Assembly (NCBI RefSeq): GCF_029946505.1
Contig: NZ_JARZHG010000003.1
Location: forward strand, 558,001-622,000
Direction: 5' to 3'
Length of the DNA: 64,000 nucleotides
From: Polyangium sp. y55x31
Lineage (GTDB): Bacteria; Myxococcota_A; Polyangia; Polyangiales; Polyangiaceae
Shown here: positions 25,737-35,061 of the stretch, in pieces
Numbering within the stretch: position 1 is the first letter of the stretch
How the letters are laid out: the number at the start of each line of letters is the position of its first letter
Made by a program: the position numbers and the translations under genes
The notes under the pieces: model-generated
Seen by the model: the letters and a program-made list of their open reading frames with translations, nothing else
Databases searched by the model: none
What the model was told of the DNA's origin: nothing

Positions 25737-27134
25737 ATGCTCTCGCCGCGTACCCCATCCTCGGTCTTCGTCGCCCGTCGCCGCGCCCTCGCCGAGCGCT
25801 CGCCGAACCCCGTGCTCCTCGCCGCCGGCCTGCCTCCGGCGCGCCAGTACCGCGCGAACACCTACCCGTTCCGCGCCAAGAGCCACTTCCTGTACCTCGT
25901 CGGCGAGCACATCCCCGGCGCGGCCCTGCTCGTCACGCGGGAGCGGCAGATCCTGTTCGCCGAGCCCGAGGCCGACGGCGATGCGCTCTGGCACGGGCCA
26001 CGGCCGTCGTTCGAGGAGCTTCGCGCGGCGCACGCCGTCGACGAGGTCCGCGCGCTCGCCGACCTGGACGCGGTCCTGCGGGATCTCGGCGCGCCCGTGG
26101 CCACGCTGCCGACCGAGGACGCGCGGAGCGCCGCTTGGCTCTCGGCCATGCTCGGCCGCGGGATCACGGCTTCGGGCGGAGACAAACTCGACGAGGGCAG
26201 CCCCGACGCCGCGCTCGCCGAGGCGATGATCGGACTGCGCCTGCGCCACGACGAGGCCGCCGTCGCGCAGCTCCGCGCCGCGGGGCAAGCGAGCGCGCGC
26301 GCGCACCTCGCGGGCATGCGCGCGACGCGCCCCGGCGGCACCGAGGCCGAGGTCTGCGGCGTGATGATCGGCTCCCTGCGCCGCGAGGGTTTCGAGGACG
26401 CCTACGGCCCGATCGTCACGGTCCACGGCGAGGTCCTGCACAACGAACACCACCACGGCGCGCTCGCCGCGGGCGACCTCCTGCTCGCCGACGTCGGCGG
26501 CGAGACGCCCGAGGGCTTCGCCGGCGACATCACCCGCACCTGGCCCGTCTCGGGCACGTTTTCCCCCACGCAGCGCGCGATCTACGACGTCGTGCTCGCC
26601 GCCCAGCGCGCCGCCGTGGCCAAGGTTCGTCCGGGCGTGCGCTACCGCGAGGTCCACGAGACCGCGAAGCGCATCATCGTGGAAGGCCTCTGCCACCTCG
26701 GCATCTTCCGCGGCGATCCGAGCGGCCTGCTCGAGCGCGGCGCGGCCGCGATCTTCTTCCCGCACGGCATCGGCCACCTCATCGGGCTCGACGTGCACGA
26801 CATGGAAGACCTCGGCGATCGCGCCGGCTACGCGCCCGGCCGTACGCGCTCGAAGAACTTCGGCGACTGCTACCTGCGGCTCGATCGCGACCTCGAGCCC
26901 GGCATGGCCGTGACCATCGAGCCCGGGTTTTACCAGGTCCCGGCGATCCTCCGCGACGCGCGGTACGTCGGCGCGGTCGGCGACGATCTCCGCCGCGACG
27001 TGCTCGCGCGTTACGCCGACGTCCGCGGCATCCGCATCGAGGACGACGTTCTCTGCACGAACGGCGAGCCCGAAGTGCTCACCTCGCTCGTCCCGAAGGA
27101 CGCGTCCGAGGTCGAAGCCGCGATGCGCGGCTGA
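25737..27134 (+). CDS. pepP: Aminopeptidase P (Xaa-Pro aminopeptidase)
   Basis: The 465-residue protein has the creatinase N domain and the pita-bread M24 domain of aminopeptidase P. The five metal ligands appear in order: L-L-A-D-V-G-G and G-D-I-T-R-T-W for the two Asp, F-P-H-G-I-G-H for the His, I-E-P-G-F-Y and G-I-R-I-E-D-D for the two Glu. It should cleave the residue before Pro from peptide N termini in the cytoplasm. Length is normal for PepP. Confidence 0.93.
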   Translation: MLSPRTPSSVFVARRRALAERSPNPVLLAAGLPPARQYRANTYPFRAKSHFLYLVGEHIPGAALLVTRERQILFAEPEADGDALWHGPRPSFEELRAAHAVDEVRALADLDAVLRDLGAPVATLPTEDARSAAWLSAMLGRGITASGGDKLDEGSPDAALAEAMIGLRLRHDEAAVAQLRAAGQASARAHLAGMRATRPGGTEAEVCGVMIGSLRREGFEDAYGPIVTVHGEVLHNEHHHGALAAGDLLLADVGGETPEGFAGDITRTWPVSGTFSPTQRAIYDVVLAAQRAAVAKVRPGVRYREVHETAKRIIVEGLCHLGIFRGDPSGLLERGAAAIFFPHGIGHLIGLDVHDMEDLGDRAGYAPGRTRSKNFGDCYLRLDRDLEPGMAVTIEPGFYQVPAILRDARYVGAVGDDLRRDVLARYADVRGIRIEDDVLCTNGEPEVLTSLVPKDASEVEAAMRG

Positions 27135-27146
27135 GCTCGAATCCCC

Positions 27147-28607
27147 TCACTCCCGGTACGGATTCGCCGCTTCCACGTACTTCCGCTGCGCGCGGGCCTT
27201 GTCGATCCCCGTGGGCTTCGCCGCGACGTCCTTCTTCGCGCCGGAGATCGTGCTCGCCTGCGCCTCCAGATCCAGGGCGAGCGCCTCGCCTTTGGTCCCT
27301 CCCCCTGCGCTCCTCGCCCGCGCGGTCACCTCGCGCAGCGCCTTCTCCTGCGCCGCGAGCTTCGCCTCCGCCTCCTCGGTGCGACCTTGCTCGAGGAGCT
27401 CGTTCACCGCGTCGAGCGTGTCGGCCGTCCGGGTCCGCTCGATCCGCGTCGCGATGATCGGATCGAGCTCCGATCCCGCCTCCCCGTCCGCGCCGATGCG
27501 CACGTCGAGCTTGCCGCTGCACGAGCCTTCCCCGCCCGCTCTCCGATCGTCGAACCGGAGCCGCACGTCGGCCACGGGCGTGATCCCTTCGGCGTCGGCC
27601 GGCACGCGTAGCTCGAGCAAGAGCGTCTTCGTGTCGCCCGCGGAGAAGTTTCCGAACGGGACCGTGAGGCGCTGCCCATTCCGCGAAAACGAGCGATCGA
27701 ACACGCGCGAAAGCGTGACGCCCTCGGCGAGATCGACCGTGACGGCGGCCGAGACCGCGACGGTCTTGCGCAGCTTGTCGGCCTCGGCGAGGAAGACACG
27801 CTCGAGCGAGGCGGCGTCCTCGATGAAATGGTGGCGACCGCCCGAGTGCAGCGCGATCGCGCCCATGATCTTCTGGTTGTAAGACGTGCCCACGCCGATC
27901 GTGCTCACCCCGATCCCCGCGTCCCGCGCCGACCGAGCGATCGACTCGAAGCCCGGCACGTCGCGCACGCCGGTCGTCGCGTCGCCGTCGCTGAGCACGA
28001 TCATCCGATCGGCGGCGCTTTCGCTCTTGCGAAGCTCGTCCACGCCGGCCTGGATCCCGCACGAGATGCACGTGTCGCCGCCGAGCGAGATGTTCTGGAT
28101 CCTGGACCGGATCACCTGGCGGGTCGACGTGTCGACCGTGGTCATCGCGACGTCGGTCGTGGGGCGCGTGTCGAACGAGATCACGCTGACCCGGTCGCCG
28201 TCTTCCAGGTGATCCACGGCGGCATTCGCGGCGGCGAGCGCCCGCGGGAGCCTATCGCCCTTCATCGAGCCCGAGCGGTCGATCACGATCGCCAGGTGAT
28301 TCTCGGCGACACGTTTCCCGTCCTCGGCGCCGTCGGCGTTCACCTCGACCATCACGTACGTCGTCCGCGTCCCGCCTTTTTCGAGCCGCCCGTGCCCGAG
28401 CCGGCCCTCCATCCGGAGCGTCGTGCCCGTGCTGAACGTCGCGGCGGCCTCCGGCGCCGTCACCTTTGACGCGACATCGCCGCTCTGCGCCTCCGGGGCT
28501 GCGCCGAGCGTCGTGGCGCCCGAGGACGCGGGGGCGAGGAGGTACACGGACGAACCGGACACCAGCATGCCGAGGGCGCTCAGGAGGGCGACGCTTTGGA
28601 CCTTCAT
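27147..28607 (-). CDS. vWA domain protein, secreted
   Basis: The 486-residue product has an N-terminal hydrophobic signal and a vWA domain with MIDAS D-R-S-G-S-M at 110-115. T-x-D and D-G-D segments downstream (I-V-L-S-D-G-D-A-T-T-G-V) are typical of the fold. The C-terminal part has beta-rich and then helical, charged segments, as in marine/inter-alpha-trypsin-inhibitor-like vWA proteins. The start is the ATG before the signal peptide, with a GAGGT site. Its stop converges on PepP with a 12-base gap. Likely surface protein that binds another protein through a metal ion; partner unknown. Confidence 0.8.
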   Translation of the reverse strand: MKVQSVALLSALGMLVSGSSVYLLAPASSGATTLGAAPEAQSGDVASKVTAPEAAATFSTGTTLRMEGRLGHGRLEKGGTRTTYVMVEVNADGAEDGKRVAENHLAIVIDRSGSMKGDRLPRALAAANAAVDHLEDGDRVSVISFDTRPTTDVAMTTVDTSTRQVIRSRIQNISLGGDTCISCGIQAGVDELRKSESAADRMIVLSDGDATTGVRDVPGFESIARSARDAGIGVSTIGVGTSYNQKIMGAIALHSGGRHHFIEDAASLERVFLAEADKLRKTVAVSAAVTVDLAEGVTLSRVFDRSFSRNGQRLTVPFGNFSAGDTKTLLLELRVPADAEGITPVADVRLRFDDRRAGGEGSCSGKLDVRIGADGEAGSELDPIIATRIERTRTADTLDAVNELLEQGRTEEAEAKLAAQEKALREVTARARSAGGGTKGEALALDLEAQASTISGAKKDVAAKPTGIDKARAQRKYVEAANPYRE

Positions 28608-28720
28608 CGGGTGACCTCGCTCCGGCGCGGCGCGGGGAGGAGGGGGCGCGCGCGGGACCTCTACAGACGTACCACGACGCGGGAAGATCCGTCGCAGGGG
28701 CGCGGCCCGCGGGCCTGCCG

Positions 28721-29284
28721 TCAGCGCCCTTCGTTCGAGGCGCGCAGGATGCCGAAGCGGTCTTCGGGCGTGCTCACGGCGTGCAGCTTGCCGTGGCGGA
28801 CGTCGAGCACCGCGAATACGTGCCCCGGGCAGATGCGGCCGAGGCGGCCTGCGAGCAGGCTCAGCATCACGCTCGTGCGGCGCGGCGTCAGCGGCTCGCC
28901 GCGGAAGTACATCTTGATCACGTGGGGCGTCTCGTCGATCGCGAGCCCGAGCTCCGGGTTCACGTCGACCTCGTGGGCGCCCATGCGATAGCTGGTCCGC
29001 GGCGGATCGAACCATTTCATCGTCCCCGTATCGAGGAAGCGCCGGTACCCCTCGACGACGCGCGCGAACACGCGGCGCTTCTTCTCGCTCGACTCGCGCG
29101 CGACCACGGCGTCGAGCGTCACGGGCAGGAGATCCTCGCGGTGCATCGTCACGATCGCGTCGCGAAGCGGATGATAATAATCGGGGGCCGAATCTCCCTT
29201 GCGCTCCTTCAGCGGATCCGCGTCCCCTCCCGCGCCAGCTTCGAGCACGAAGTCGACGAATCCCGTCAACGAGATTCTATCCAT
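28721..29284 (-). CDS. Unknown protein, paralogue of the next upstream gene
   Basis: 187 residues, no signal or TM. GGAGGG precedes the ATG. It aligns along its whole length with the gene at 29509-30105: D-F-V-L at the start, Y-Y-H-P-L-R-D-A-I-V-x-M-H against F-Y-R-P-I-R-E-G-I-V-x-M-H, W-F-D-P-P against W-F-E-P-P, and N-P-E-L-G-x-x-I-D-x-x-P-H-V-I-K-x-Y-F-R against N-P-E-V-G-x-x-I-D-x-x-P-H-L-V-K-x-Y-F-R. I do not recognise the family. A copy of the GAC-N7-GTCC motif lies about 103 bases upstream of its start. Confidence 0.75.
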   Translation of the reverse strand: MDRISLTGFVDFVLEAGAGGDADPLKERKGDSAPDYYHPLRDAIVTMHREDLLPVTLDAVVARESSEKKRRVFARVVEGYRRFLDTGTMKWFDPPRTSYRMGAHEVDVNPELGLAIDETPHVIKMYFRGEPLTPRRTSVMLSLLAGRLGRICPGHVFAVLDVRHGKLHAVSTPEDRFGILRASNEGR

Positions 29285-29386
29285 GATCCCTCCGCCACAT
29301 TCTTAACGCCAAGCTGCCGTGCGTAACGGCACACGCATCCATACCACGGATCCCCCCGCGCCGACGGGCCATGGCAGATTTCCCCT

Positions 29387-29401
29387 GACGAAAAATGTCC
29401 G
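29387..29401. promoter_or_regulatory. GAC-N7-GTCC palindromic motif, copy 1
   Basis: The sequence GACGAAAAATGTCCG lies in the 224-base gap upstream of the gene starting at 29284. It matches a 15-base motif found five more times in the window (30220, 30307, 30351, 56806, 56824) with spacer G-x-A/G-A-x-A-T in most copies. Confidence 0.5.
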
Positions 29402-29508
29402 TGCGGACCCCTACAGCGAGGCAGATTCGTCCAGGTCAACACGATCCAGCGAGGAAATCGACGTTCTCCGGAAAGTCGAGCGACCACCCCCGCGAAAGGT
29501 CGTTCGCG

Positions 29509-30105
29509 TCAAAGTGCTTCGTAAATCGTGGAGAACGCGGCTGCTTCGCCGCGCAGGAGCACTTCGAGGCGCGGATTCGGAAGGTCCTTCGCGGTGTGGA
29601 GCTTCGCGCGCGGCACGTCGAGCATCGTGATCACGTGATTCGGATAGAGGCGCGAGAGGCCACTCGTGAGCAGCGCGAGGGCCACGGCGCTGCGCTTCGC
29701 GACGAGCGGCTCCTGGCGGAAATACAGCTTGACGAGGTGGGGCTTTCTGTCGATCACGAAGCCGACCTCGGGGTTCAGGTTGATCTCGAGGTCGCCGAGC
29801 TTCATTGCGCCGTGCGGGGGCTCGAACCAGCGCTTGTCGCCCGAGGCCAGGAACTTCCGGTATCCGGCGACGACGTGGGGATAGATACGGCGCCTCTTTT
29901 CGTCGGTCTGCGCCGCGATGACCGTGTCGAGGACGGATTCGCACTCGCCCCGCCGGTGCATGGCCACGATGCCTTCGCGGATCGGACGATAAAAATCCGT
30001 GCTCAGCTCGTCCTTGCGTTCCTTGTATTCGCGGACGCCAGTCAGCTTGGGTGTCCCGGATCTCAGCACGAAGTCGACGAAGTACGTCAGCGAGACCTTC
30101 TCCAT
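29509..30105 (-). CDS. Unknown protein, paralogue of the downstream gene
   Basis: 198 residues, no signal or TM, with GGGAGGA before the ATG. It is a full-length paralogue of the gene at 28721-29284 (motifs listed there), and the two point the same way with a 224-base gap. The conserved N-P-E-x-G and W-F-x-P-P motifs suggest a compact globular domain. Family not recognised. Three copies of the GAC-N7-GTCC motif and a short palindrome lie upstream of its start. Confidence 0.75.
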   Translation of the reverse strand: MEKVSLTYFVDFVLRSGTPKLTGVREYKERKDELSTDFYRPIREGIVAMHRRGECESVLDTVIAAQTDEKRRRIYPHVVAGYRKFLASGDKRWFEPPHGAMKLGDLEINLNPEVGFVIDRKPHLVKLYFRQEPLVAKRSAVALALLTSGLSRLYPNHVITMLDVPRAKLHTAKDLPNPRLEVLLRGEAAAFSTIYEAL

Positions 30106-30174
30106 GGGGATCCTCCCGTGCGGCACCGCTTCGGACGTCGACCCCCCCGAGGCCGACATCACGATTTTGTATTT

Positions 30175-30188
30175 ATCACGAACGTGAT
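30175..30188. promoter_or_regulatory. Operator-like palindrome ATCACG-AA-CGTGAT
   Basis: A perfect 14-base palindrome about 70 bases before the start at 30105, preceded by a direct copy of ATCACGA at 30159-30165. It sits in an AT-richer patch, as a transcription-factor site would. Confidence 0.4.
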
Positions 30189-30219
30189 TCGAATGCTGCC
30201 CCTCGATGGGGGTCGATGC

Positions 30220-30365
30220 GACGAAGAATGTCCCACGTGAACACGAGAAGTCCGCGATCATGTGTCCAGCTTCCGCATCCAAGACGGCTTCTGCGAAACA
30301 TGCGCGGACGCAATATGTCCCATGCGTCGGAAGCGCTGCGGCATTGATATGTCGCAAAATGTCCG
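30220..30365. promoter_or_regulatory. Three GAC-N7-GTCC motifs in a divergent promoter gap
   Basis: Copies are GACGAAGAATGTCCC at 30220-30234, GACGCAATATGTCCC at 30307-30321 and GTCGCAAAATGTCCG at 30351-30365. They lie in the 353-base non-coding gap between the unknown gene starting at 30105 (leftward) and the oxidoreductase starting at 30459 (rightward), so either gene could be controlled. I see no gene in this gap. Confidence 0.5.
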
Positions 30366-30458
30366 ATCGGTCCCCTCGGGGCCGTGCGATCGGTCGTTTT
30401 CGATCCGAGGGTTGACGCCGCCCCGAGACCATGGGAACGGCGGGCGCAGGAGGTTTTC

Positions 30459-31472
30459 GTGAAGGCAATCGTCATTCAGGGATCGTTCGGGCTCGGCTCG
30501 CTCGCCGAGGTCACGCTGCCCGATCCCACCCCCGGCCCCGCCGAGGTCGTGATTCGCATGCGCGCGGCGTCGCTCAACTATCGCGACCTCATGACCGTCC
30601 GGGGCCAATACAACCCCCGCCAGCCGCTCCCGCTCGTGCCGCTCTCGGACGGCGTCGGCGAGGTCGTCGAGGTGGGCCCCTCCGTGACGCGGCTGAAAAA
30701 AGGCGACCGCGTCTGCCCCATCTTCACGCAAGCCTGGCAGGACGGCGAGCTCGACGCCGAGAAGCTCAAGACCACGCTCGGCGGCCCCCTGCCCGGCGTC
30801 CTCTCCGAGCTCTTCGTGACCGGCGAGTCCGGCGTCGTGAAGGTGCCCGCCCACCTCTCGGACGAGGAAGCGGCGACCCTCCCTTGCGCGGGCGTGACGG
30901 CGTACAATGCGCTTTTCTTTTCCGGCAGGGTTTCTCCGGGCGATACGGTGCTCGTGCAAGGCACGGGCGGCGTTTCGATGTTCGCGCTGCAATTCGCCCG
31001 CCTCGCCGGCGCACGCGTGATCGTGACGTCGAGCAGCGACGCGAAGCTCGAGCGCGCCAAATCGCTCGGCGCGTGGGCGACCATCAACTACAAGACCACG
31101 CCCGACTGGGACAAGAAGGCCCTCGAGCTCACGGGCGGCGTGGGCGTCGACCACGTGATCGAGGTCGGCGGCGCCGGCACGCTCGCGCGCTCGATGCGCG
31201 CCACGCGGATCTCGGGCACGGTGAGCGTGATCGGCGTGCTCTCCGGCGGGGCGCAGGAGATGAGCGTGCTGCCGATCCTGATGAAGCACCTCCGGCTCCA
31301 GGGCATCATGGTCGGCTCGCGCGCGATGTTCGAGGCGATGAACCGCGCGATCGAGGCGGGCGGGCTCCGGCCGGCGATCGACGAGAAGACGTTCTCCTTC
31401 GGCGAGGCGCGCGAGGCGCTCACCTACATGGAGAGCGGCGGGCATTTCGGAAAGATCGTGCTGCGATTCTGA
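30459..31472 (+). CDS. Zinc-independent medium-chain dehydrogenase (quinone-oxidoreductase type)
   Basis: The 337-residue protein starts at a GTG with AGGAGG six bases upstream. It is an MDR-family NAD(P)-dependent oxidoreductase. Features are R-A-A-S-L-N-Y-R-D-L, a hydrophobic V-P-L-S-D-G-V-G-E-V-V-E-V-G, the P-C-A-G-V-T-A-Y-N-A-L segment, and a cofactor-binding V-L-V-Q-G-T-G-G-V-S with V-T-S-S-S-D-A-K. The catalytic and structural zinc Cys sets are absent. Substrate cannot be deduced. Confidence 0.88.
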   Translation: MKAIVIQGSFGLGSLAEVTLPDPTPGPAEVVIRMRAASLNYRDLMTVRGQYNPRQPLPLVPLSDGVGEVVEVGPSVTRLKKGDRVCPIFTQAWQDGELDAEKLKTTLGGPLPGVLSELFVTGESGVVKVPAHLSDEEAATLPCAGVTAYNALFFSGRVSPGDTVLVQGTGGVSMFALQFARLAGARVIVTSSSDAKLERAKSLGAWATINYKTTPDWDKKALELTGGVGVDHVIEVGGAGTLARSMRATRISGTVSVIGVLSGGAQEMSVLPILMKHLRLQGIMVGSRAMFEAMNRAIEAGGLRPAIDEKTFSFGEAREALTYMESGGHFGKIVLRF

Positions 31473-31493
31473 AGCGGCCGTCCGGCGCGCGCG

Positions 31494-32276
31494 TCACGCC
31501 CGTTCGAGGTGCACGCGCGTGCAAACGACCCGGAAGCCCACCCGCTGCACGTTCCGCTCGGTGGGCTCGCCGGGCATCGAGCCAATCGTCGCCACCGTCG
31601 CGCCACGCGCCCGCGCCTCCGCGAGCCGCGCGCGGATGAGCGCCTGCTGAATGCCGCGCCGCCGCCACGCCGGCAGCACGCTCGTCCCGAACAGCGCCGC
31701 CACCTCGCCGCGCACCTCCGCGCTCCCCGCGCCCACGGCCTCGTCGCCGGCCCACGCCATCACGCAGATCGAGCGCGGGTTTTTCATCATGCGCAGGCTC
31801 ACCTCCCGATCCGCGTCCGACATGGGCTCGCCCTCGGGCCGGAAGCCGCTGCTCGACACCTCGATGAACCGCTCTTCCTCGTCCGGGAGCACCTTCCGCA
31901 CCACGATTCCTTGAGGCAGCGCCGCGCCGGCCAGGGGATCCTCGTCCGCGGCGAGCTCCCGCGCGAGGAGATTCTCGAATCGTGTGAGCACGAACTTCCG
32001 CGCGGCGAGCATGGGCAGGAGCCCCGCATCGACGTACGGCGAGAGCTCCATCCGGATCGGCACGCCGCGGCCCGCGTAAAACGCCTCGATCTGGTCGAGC
32101 TCCTCGGCCTTGACCGGCCCCGCGAGGCCGATTCCCATGACCACATTGCACCAGGATCCCGGCCCGGCGAAGCAAGCAATACCGCCCGCGACGCGGATGG
32201 ATTCGGGCGCGATGGATGCGAAGCCCTGCACCTGGCGGGCTTCTTCGAGTCGGGCAATCTCCTCGGCGGTTCGCAT
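31494..32276 (-). CDS. GNAT-family N-acetyltransferase
   Basis: 260 residues. The C-terminal half has the GNAT core: A-W-A-G-D-E-A-V-G-A-G-S-A strand, L-F-G-T-S-V-L-P-A-W-R-R-R-G-I-Q-Q-A-L-I loop-helix for acetyl-CoA, and R-V-G-F near the end. The N-terminal ~120 residues look like a degenerate second GNAT half. Substrate unknown. Confidence 0.85.
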   Translation of the reverse strand: MRTAEEIARLEEARQVQGFASIAPESIRVAGGIACFAGPGSWCNVVMGIGLAGPVKAEELDQIEAFYAGRGVPIRMELSPYVDAGLLPMLAARKFVLTRFENLLARELAADEDPLAGAALPQGIVVRKVLPDEEERFIEVSSSGFRPEGEPMSDADREVSLRMMKNPRSICVMAWAGDEAVGAGSAEVRGEVAALFGTSVLPAWRRRGIQQALIRARLAEARARGATVATIGSMPGEPTERNVQRVGFRVVCTRVHLERA

Positions 32277-32288
32277 GGCGCCTCTTTA

Positions 32289-33398
32289 TCACCGTATCGA
32301 ATACGAGAACAACCGGCACTCGATCGGGCCATTCCAGACCGTGATCTCCTTGTCCGGCCGGATCCGCATCGCCCGCGAGATCTCCGGCGTCCCCGCGAGC
32401 AGCACCACCGTGTGCCCGGACAAGCGCCGAAACGCCTCCGCCATCCCGCGGTAGAGCTCCTCTCCTCCGGACAGACGCTCCCCGTACGGCGGGTTCGTCA
32501 CGATGAACCCCGGCGGCTCCAGCGGCTCCACGTCCCGCACGTCCGCGCGCGAGAAATGCAGCCGCACGCCCGCGGCTTTCGCGTTTTGCTTCGCCGTCTC
32601 GATCGCCTGCGGCGACACGTCGCTCCCCGCGACGAACGGCCCCTCGCTCTTCACCCGCGCCCGCGCGGCCTCGCGCATCTGCGCGATTTGCCTCTTCCGT
32701 GTCTCGTCGTGGCTCGGCCACCGCTCGAAGCCGTGCCGCTCGCGCAGGAGCCCCGGCGCCACGTCGCGCGCCCAGAGCACAGCCTCGATCGGGATCGTCC
32801 CCGAGCCGCACATCGGGTCCACGAGCGGGCTTTGCAGGTCCCAGCCCGAAAGTCGCAGGATCGCCGCGGCCAGCGTCTCCTTGAGCGGCGCCTCCTCGAT
32901 GCGCTTGCGGTAGCCCCGCCGGTGCAGCGATTCGCCCGAAAGATCCACGTACAGGCTCGCCCGATCCCGCACCACGTGCACGAACACGCCGAGGTCCGGG
33001 TCGTCGAGGTCCACGCTCGATCGCGCGCCGAGCTGCTTGCGCTCCTGATCGACGATCGCGTCCTTCGTCTTCTGCGCGATGAACTGCGTGTGCGTGAGGC
33101 GGCTGTCCTTGCACGCCGCGCGCACCGCGAGCGTGCGCTTGGGGTCCACGTACGGGCTGAAATCCACGCGTGAAACGCCCTCGTAGAGCGCCTCGCCCGT
33201 CGCCGCCTCGAACTCGGCGAGCAGCGCGAGCACGCGCACCGCGATGCGCAGCTCCAGGCACGCGCGCATGCCCTCCTCGATGGGGCCCTCGAAGTGCACG
33301 CCGCCTCGATCCGCGCGCACCTCGCGGAAGCGCGCCTCGCGCAGCTCGTCGCGCAGCGCGCCCTCCGTGCCCTTCGCCGCCGTCGCGAAGAAGCGCAT
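32289..33398 (-). CDS. RlmL-like THUMP-domain RNA methyltransferase
   Basis: The 369-residue protein has an N-terminal ferredoxin-like/THUMP region and a Rossmann methyltransferase domain with D-P-M-C-G-S-G-T-I (SAM loop) and the catalytic N-P-P-Y-G-E-R. This matches the N-terminal half of E. coli RlmL, which methylates G2445 of 23S rRNA; the fused RlmK half is missing. The ATG at 33398 has a CGAGG site; an ATG at 33431 is possible. It starts 12 bases before the GNAT gene stop boundary and shares its direction. Confidence 0.85.
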   Translation of the reverse strand: MRFFATAAKGTEGALRDELREARFREVRADRGGVHFEGPIEEGMRACLELRIAVRVLALLAEFEAATGEALYEGVSRVDFSPYVDPKRTLAVRAACKDSRLTHTQFIAQKTKDAIVDQERKQLGARSSVDLDDPDLGVFVHVVRDRASLYVDLSGESLHRRGYRKRIEEAPLKETLAAAILRLSGWDLQSPLVDPMCGSGTIPIEAVLWARDVAPGLLRERHGFERWPSHDETRKRQIAQMREAARARVKSEGPFVAGSDVSPQAIETAKQNAKAAGVRLHFSRADVRDVEPLEPPGFIVTNPPYGERLSGGEELYRGMAEAFRRLSGHTVVLLAGTPEISRAMRIRPDKEITVWNGPIECRLFSYSIR

Positions 33399-33582
33399 CA
33401 CCTCGCCCCGGCTCTTCCGCTCGGTTCGCATGTCGTCGGTCCGGGGCGTACGCTCGTGCAGCCCTTCGCGCAAGGGGGTTTGGTGGCGACGCTCGGCTTG
33501 TCCGAGCGTGACCCCCGAGCGTCGAAGGTTGTTTCCCGTGCCCCTTGCCGAGCTCGCCCCGGAGGGCCTACGCTCCGCGCCC

Positions 33583-34101
33583 ATGGCAAATCCGACTGCG
33601 CTCCTCGAGACCTCTCTCGGCAACATCAAGGTCGAGCTCTTCGTCGACAAGATGCCGATCACGGCCAATAACTTCATCAAGCTCGCGAAGAGCGGCTTTT
33701 ACGACGGCCTGCATTTCCATCGGGTCATCAACAACTTCATGATCCAGTTCGGCTGTCCGCACAGCCGCGACCCGAAGAGCCCGCGCGCGGGCACGGGCGA
33801 CGGGCCGGACGGGACGATCAAGGACGAGCATCCGGCGAACGCCAAGATCTCGAACGAGCCCGGCACGCTCTCGATGGCGAACACCGGCGACCCCAACAGC
33901 GGCTCGTGCCAGTTCTTCATCAACACCGTGCACAACGATTTCCTCGACTTCTTCACGCCCGGCCCCTCGAAGCACCCCGTCTTCGGCCGCGTCATCGAGG
34001 GTATGGACGTCGTGCGCCAGATCGAGAAGACCCGCACCGATCGCGACGACCGGCCCATCACCCCCGTCCGGATGAACCGCGTCGTCGTCGAAGGCGCCTG
34101 A
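33583..34101 (+). CDS. Cyclophilin-type peptidyl-prolyl isomerase
   Basis: 172 residues, no signal peptide, so cytoplasmic. Family motifs are [30 protein letters not shown] and [14 protein letters not shown]. The active-site Arg and the Q-F-F-I motif are present. Stop TGA overlaps the next gene's ATG by one base. Confidence 0.95.
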   Translation: MANPTALLETSLGNIKVELFVDKMPITANNFIKLAKSGFYDGLHFHRVINNFMIQFGCPHSRDPKSPRAGTGDGPDGTIKDEHPANAKISNEPGTLSMANTGDPNSGSCQFFINTVHNDFLDFFTPGPSKHPVFGRVIEGMDVVRQIEKTRTDRDDRPITPVRMNRVVVEGA

Positions 34102-35036
34102 TGTCCTCGTCGGCTCGCCCGTTCGCCTTCCTCGCGGCGTCGATCGTGCTGGCCTCGGGTTGCGGCGGAAATCGCCCGGCCGCGGCGCCTGCCGTCGATC
34201 TCGCCGCGGGGCCTCGCGCCGCGCCTCCCGAGGCGGAATCCGACGGCGAGGTCCTCGTCTGGGGCAGGAAAGCCGACGAGCGGCCGATGACGTATCGCGT
34301 GGTGGACGACGGGCGCGTGCTCGGCGAGGAGCCGGGGGTCGTGATTGCGACGAGCCGCGGCGAGCTCGTCTGGCGCGAGCGCGAGGCGGAGATCAAGCTC
34401 GGTGGCTGCGAGGGCGATACGCCCACGGAAAACTCCCTGCTCGGGACCGTGATGCATGCGTGGCTCGCGCCGCGCGACGATCAGGCGCGGCAAGTCGTCG
34501 TGGATCCGGGCGACGACGAAGAGGCCGACGGCGCCGCCGAGCTCTCGCATCGTGTCGAGCTCCTCGGCAGCGTCGGGCCGTACCTCTTCGTGCACGAGAC
34601 CGTGTACGTCTTCGCGTGCGGCGCGCATGGGAACACCTCGGCGAGCTTCAAGCTGTGGGACGCGGAGGCGGGCAAGGAGATCGATCTCATGCACCACATG
34701 CCGAACAAGGAGGCGCTCGCGCGGCGCGCCGAGCCCTTGCTCGACGAGGGCGACATGGATCCGGAGGAGGCACGAAAAGAAGAGGATCCACCCGAGCTCG
34801 TGCAAATCTTCCCCGTGTATGGCGAGCGCGGCGGGCTCCGCGTCGACGCGCAGTTCGCGCGCGCCGATTGTTATGCGTGCAGCGACGGCCTCTGGAGCGG
34901 GTACACGCGCAGCGTCGTCGTGCCGAGCGAATGGATGCCCGAGCGATTCGCGGCCTGGTCGACCCCGCCCGTCGCCGTCGTGAAGTTTTTGCAGTCGCGC
35001 CCCGGATTCACGCTCGGGGGTTGGTCTCGGCGGTAG
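34101..35036 (+). CDS. Lipoprotein of unknown function
   Basis: 311 residues with lipobox V-L-A-S-G-C. The mature part is acidic and beta-rich, with few Cys (a C-Y-A-C pair late), and a helical acidic patch near D-M-D-P-E-E-A-R-K-E-E-D. No family recognised. Its start overlaps the cyclophilin stop, so the two are probably co-translated. Confidence 0.75.
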   Translation: MSSSARPFAFLAASIVLASGCGGNRPAAAPAVDLAAGPRAAPPEAESDGEVLVWGRKADERPMTYRVVDDGRVLGEEPGVVIATSRGELVWREREAEIKLGGCEGDTPTENSLLGTVMHAWLAPRDDQARQVVVDPGDDEEADGAAELSHRVELLGSVGPYLFVHETVYVFACGAHGNTSASFKLWDAEAGKEIDLMHHMPNKEALARRAEPLLDEGDMDPEEARKEEDPPELVQIFPVYGERGGLRVDAQFARADCYACSDGLWSGYTRSVVVPSEWMPERFAAWSTPPVAVVKFLQSRPGFTLGGWSRR

Positions 35037-35046
35037 GGTTTTCTGC

Positions 35047-35052
35047 TATCCT
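35047..35052 (+). promoter_or_regulatory. Possible -10 element TATCCT, leaderless layout
   Basis: TATCCT-CGG lies ten bases before the ATG at 35062, similar to TATACT-CGG before pepP. No good -35 is visible. Tentative. Confidence 0.3.
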
Positions 35053-35061
35053 CGGCGCGCC

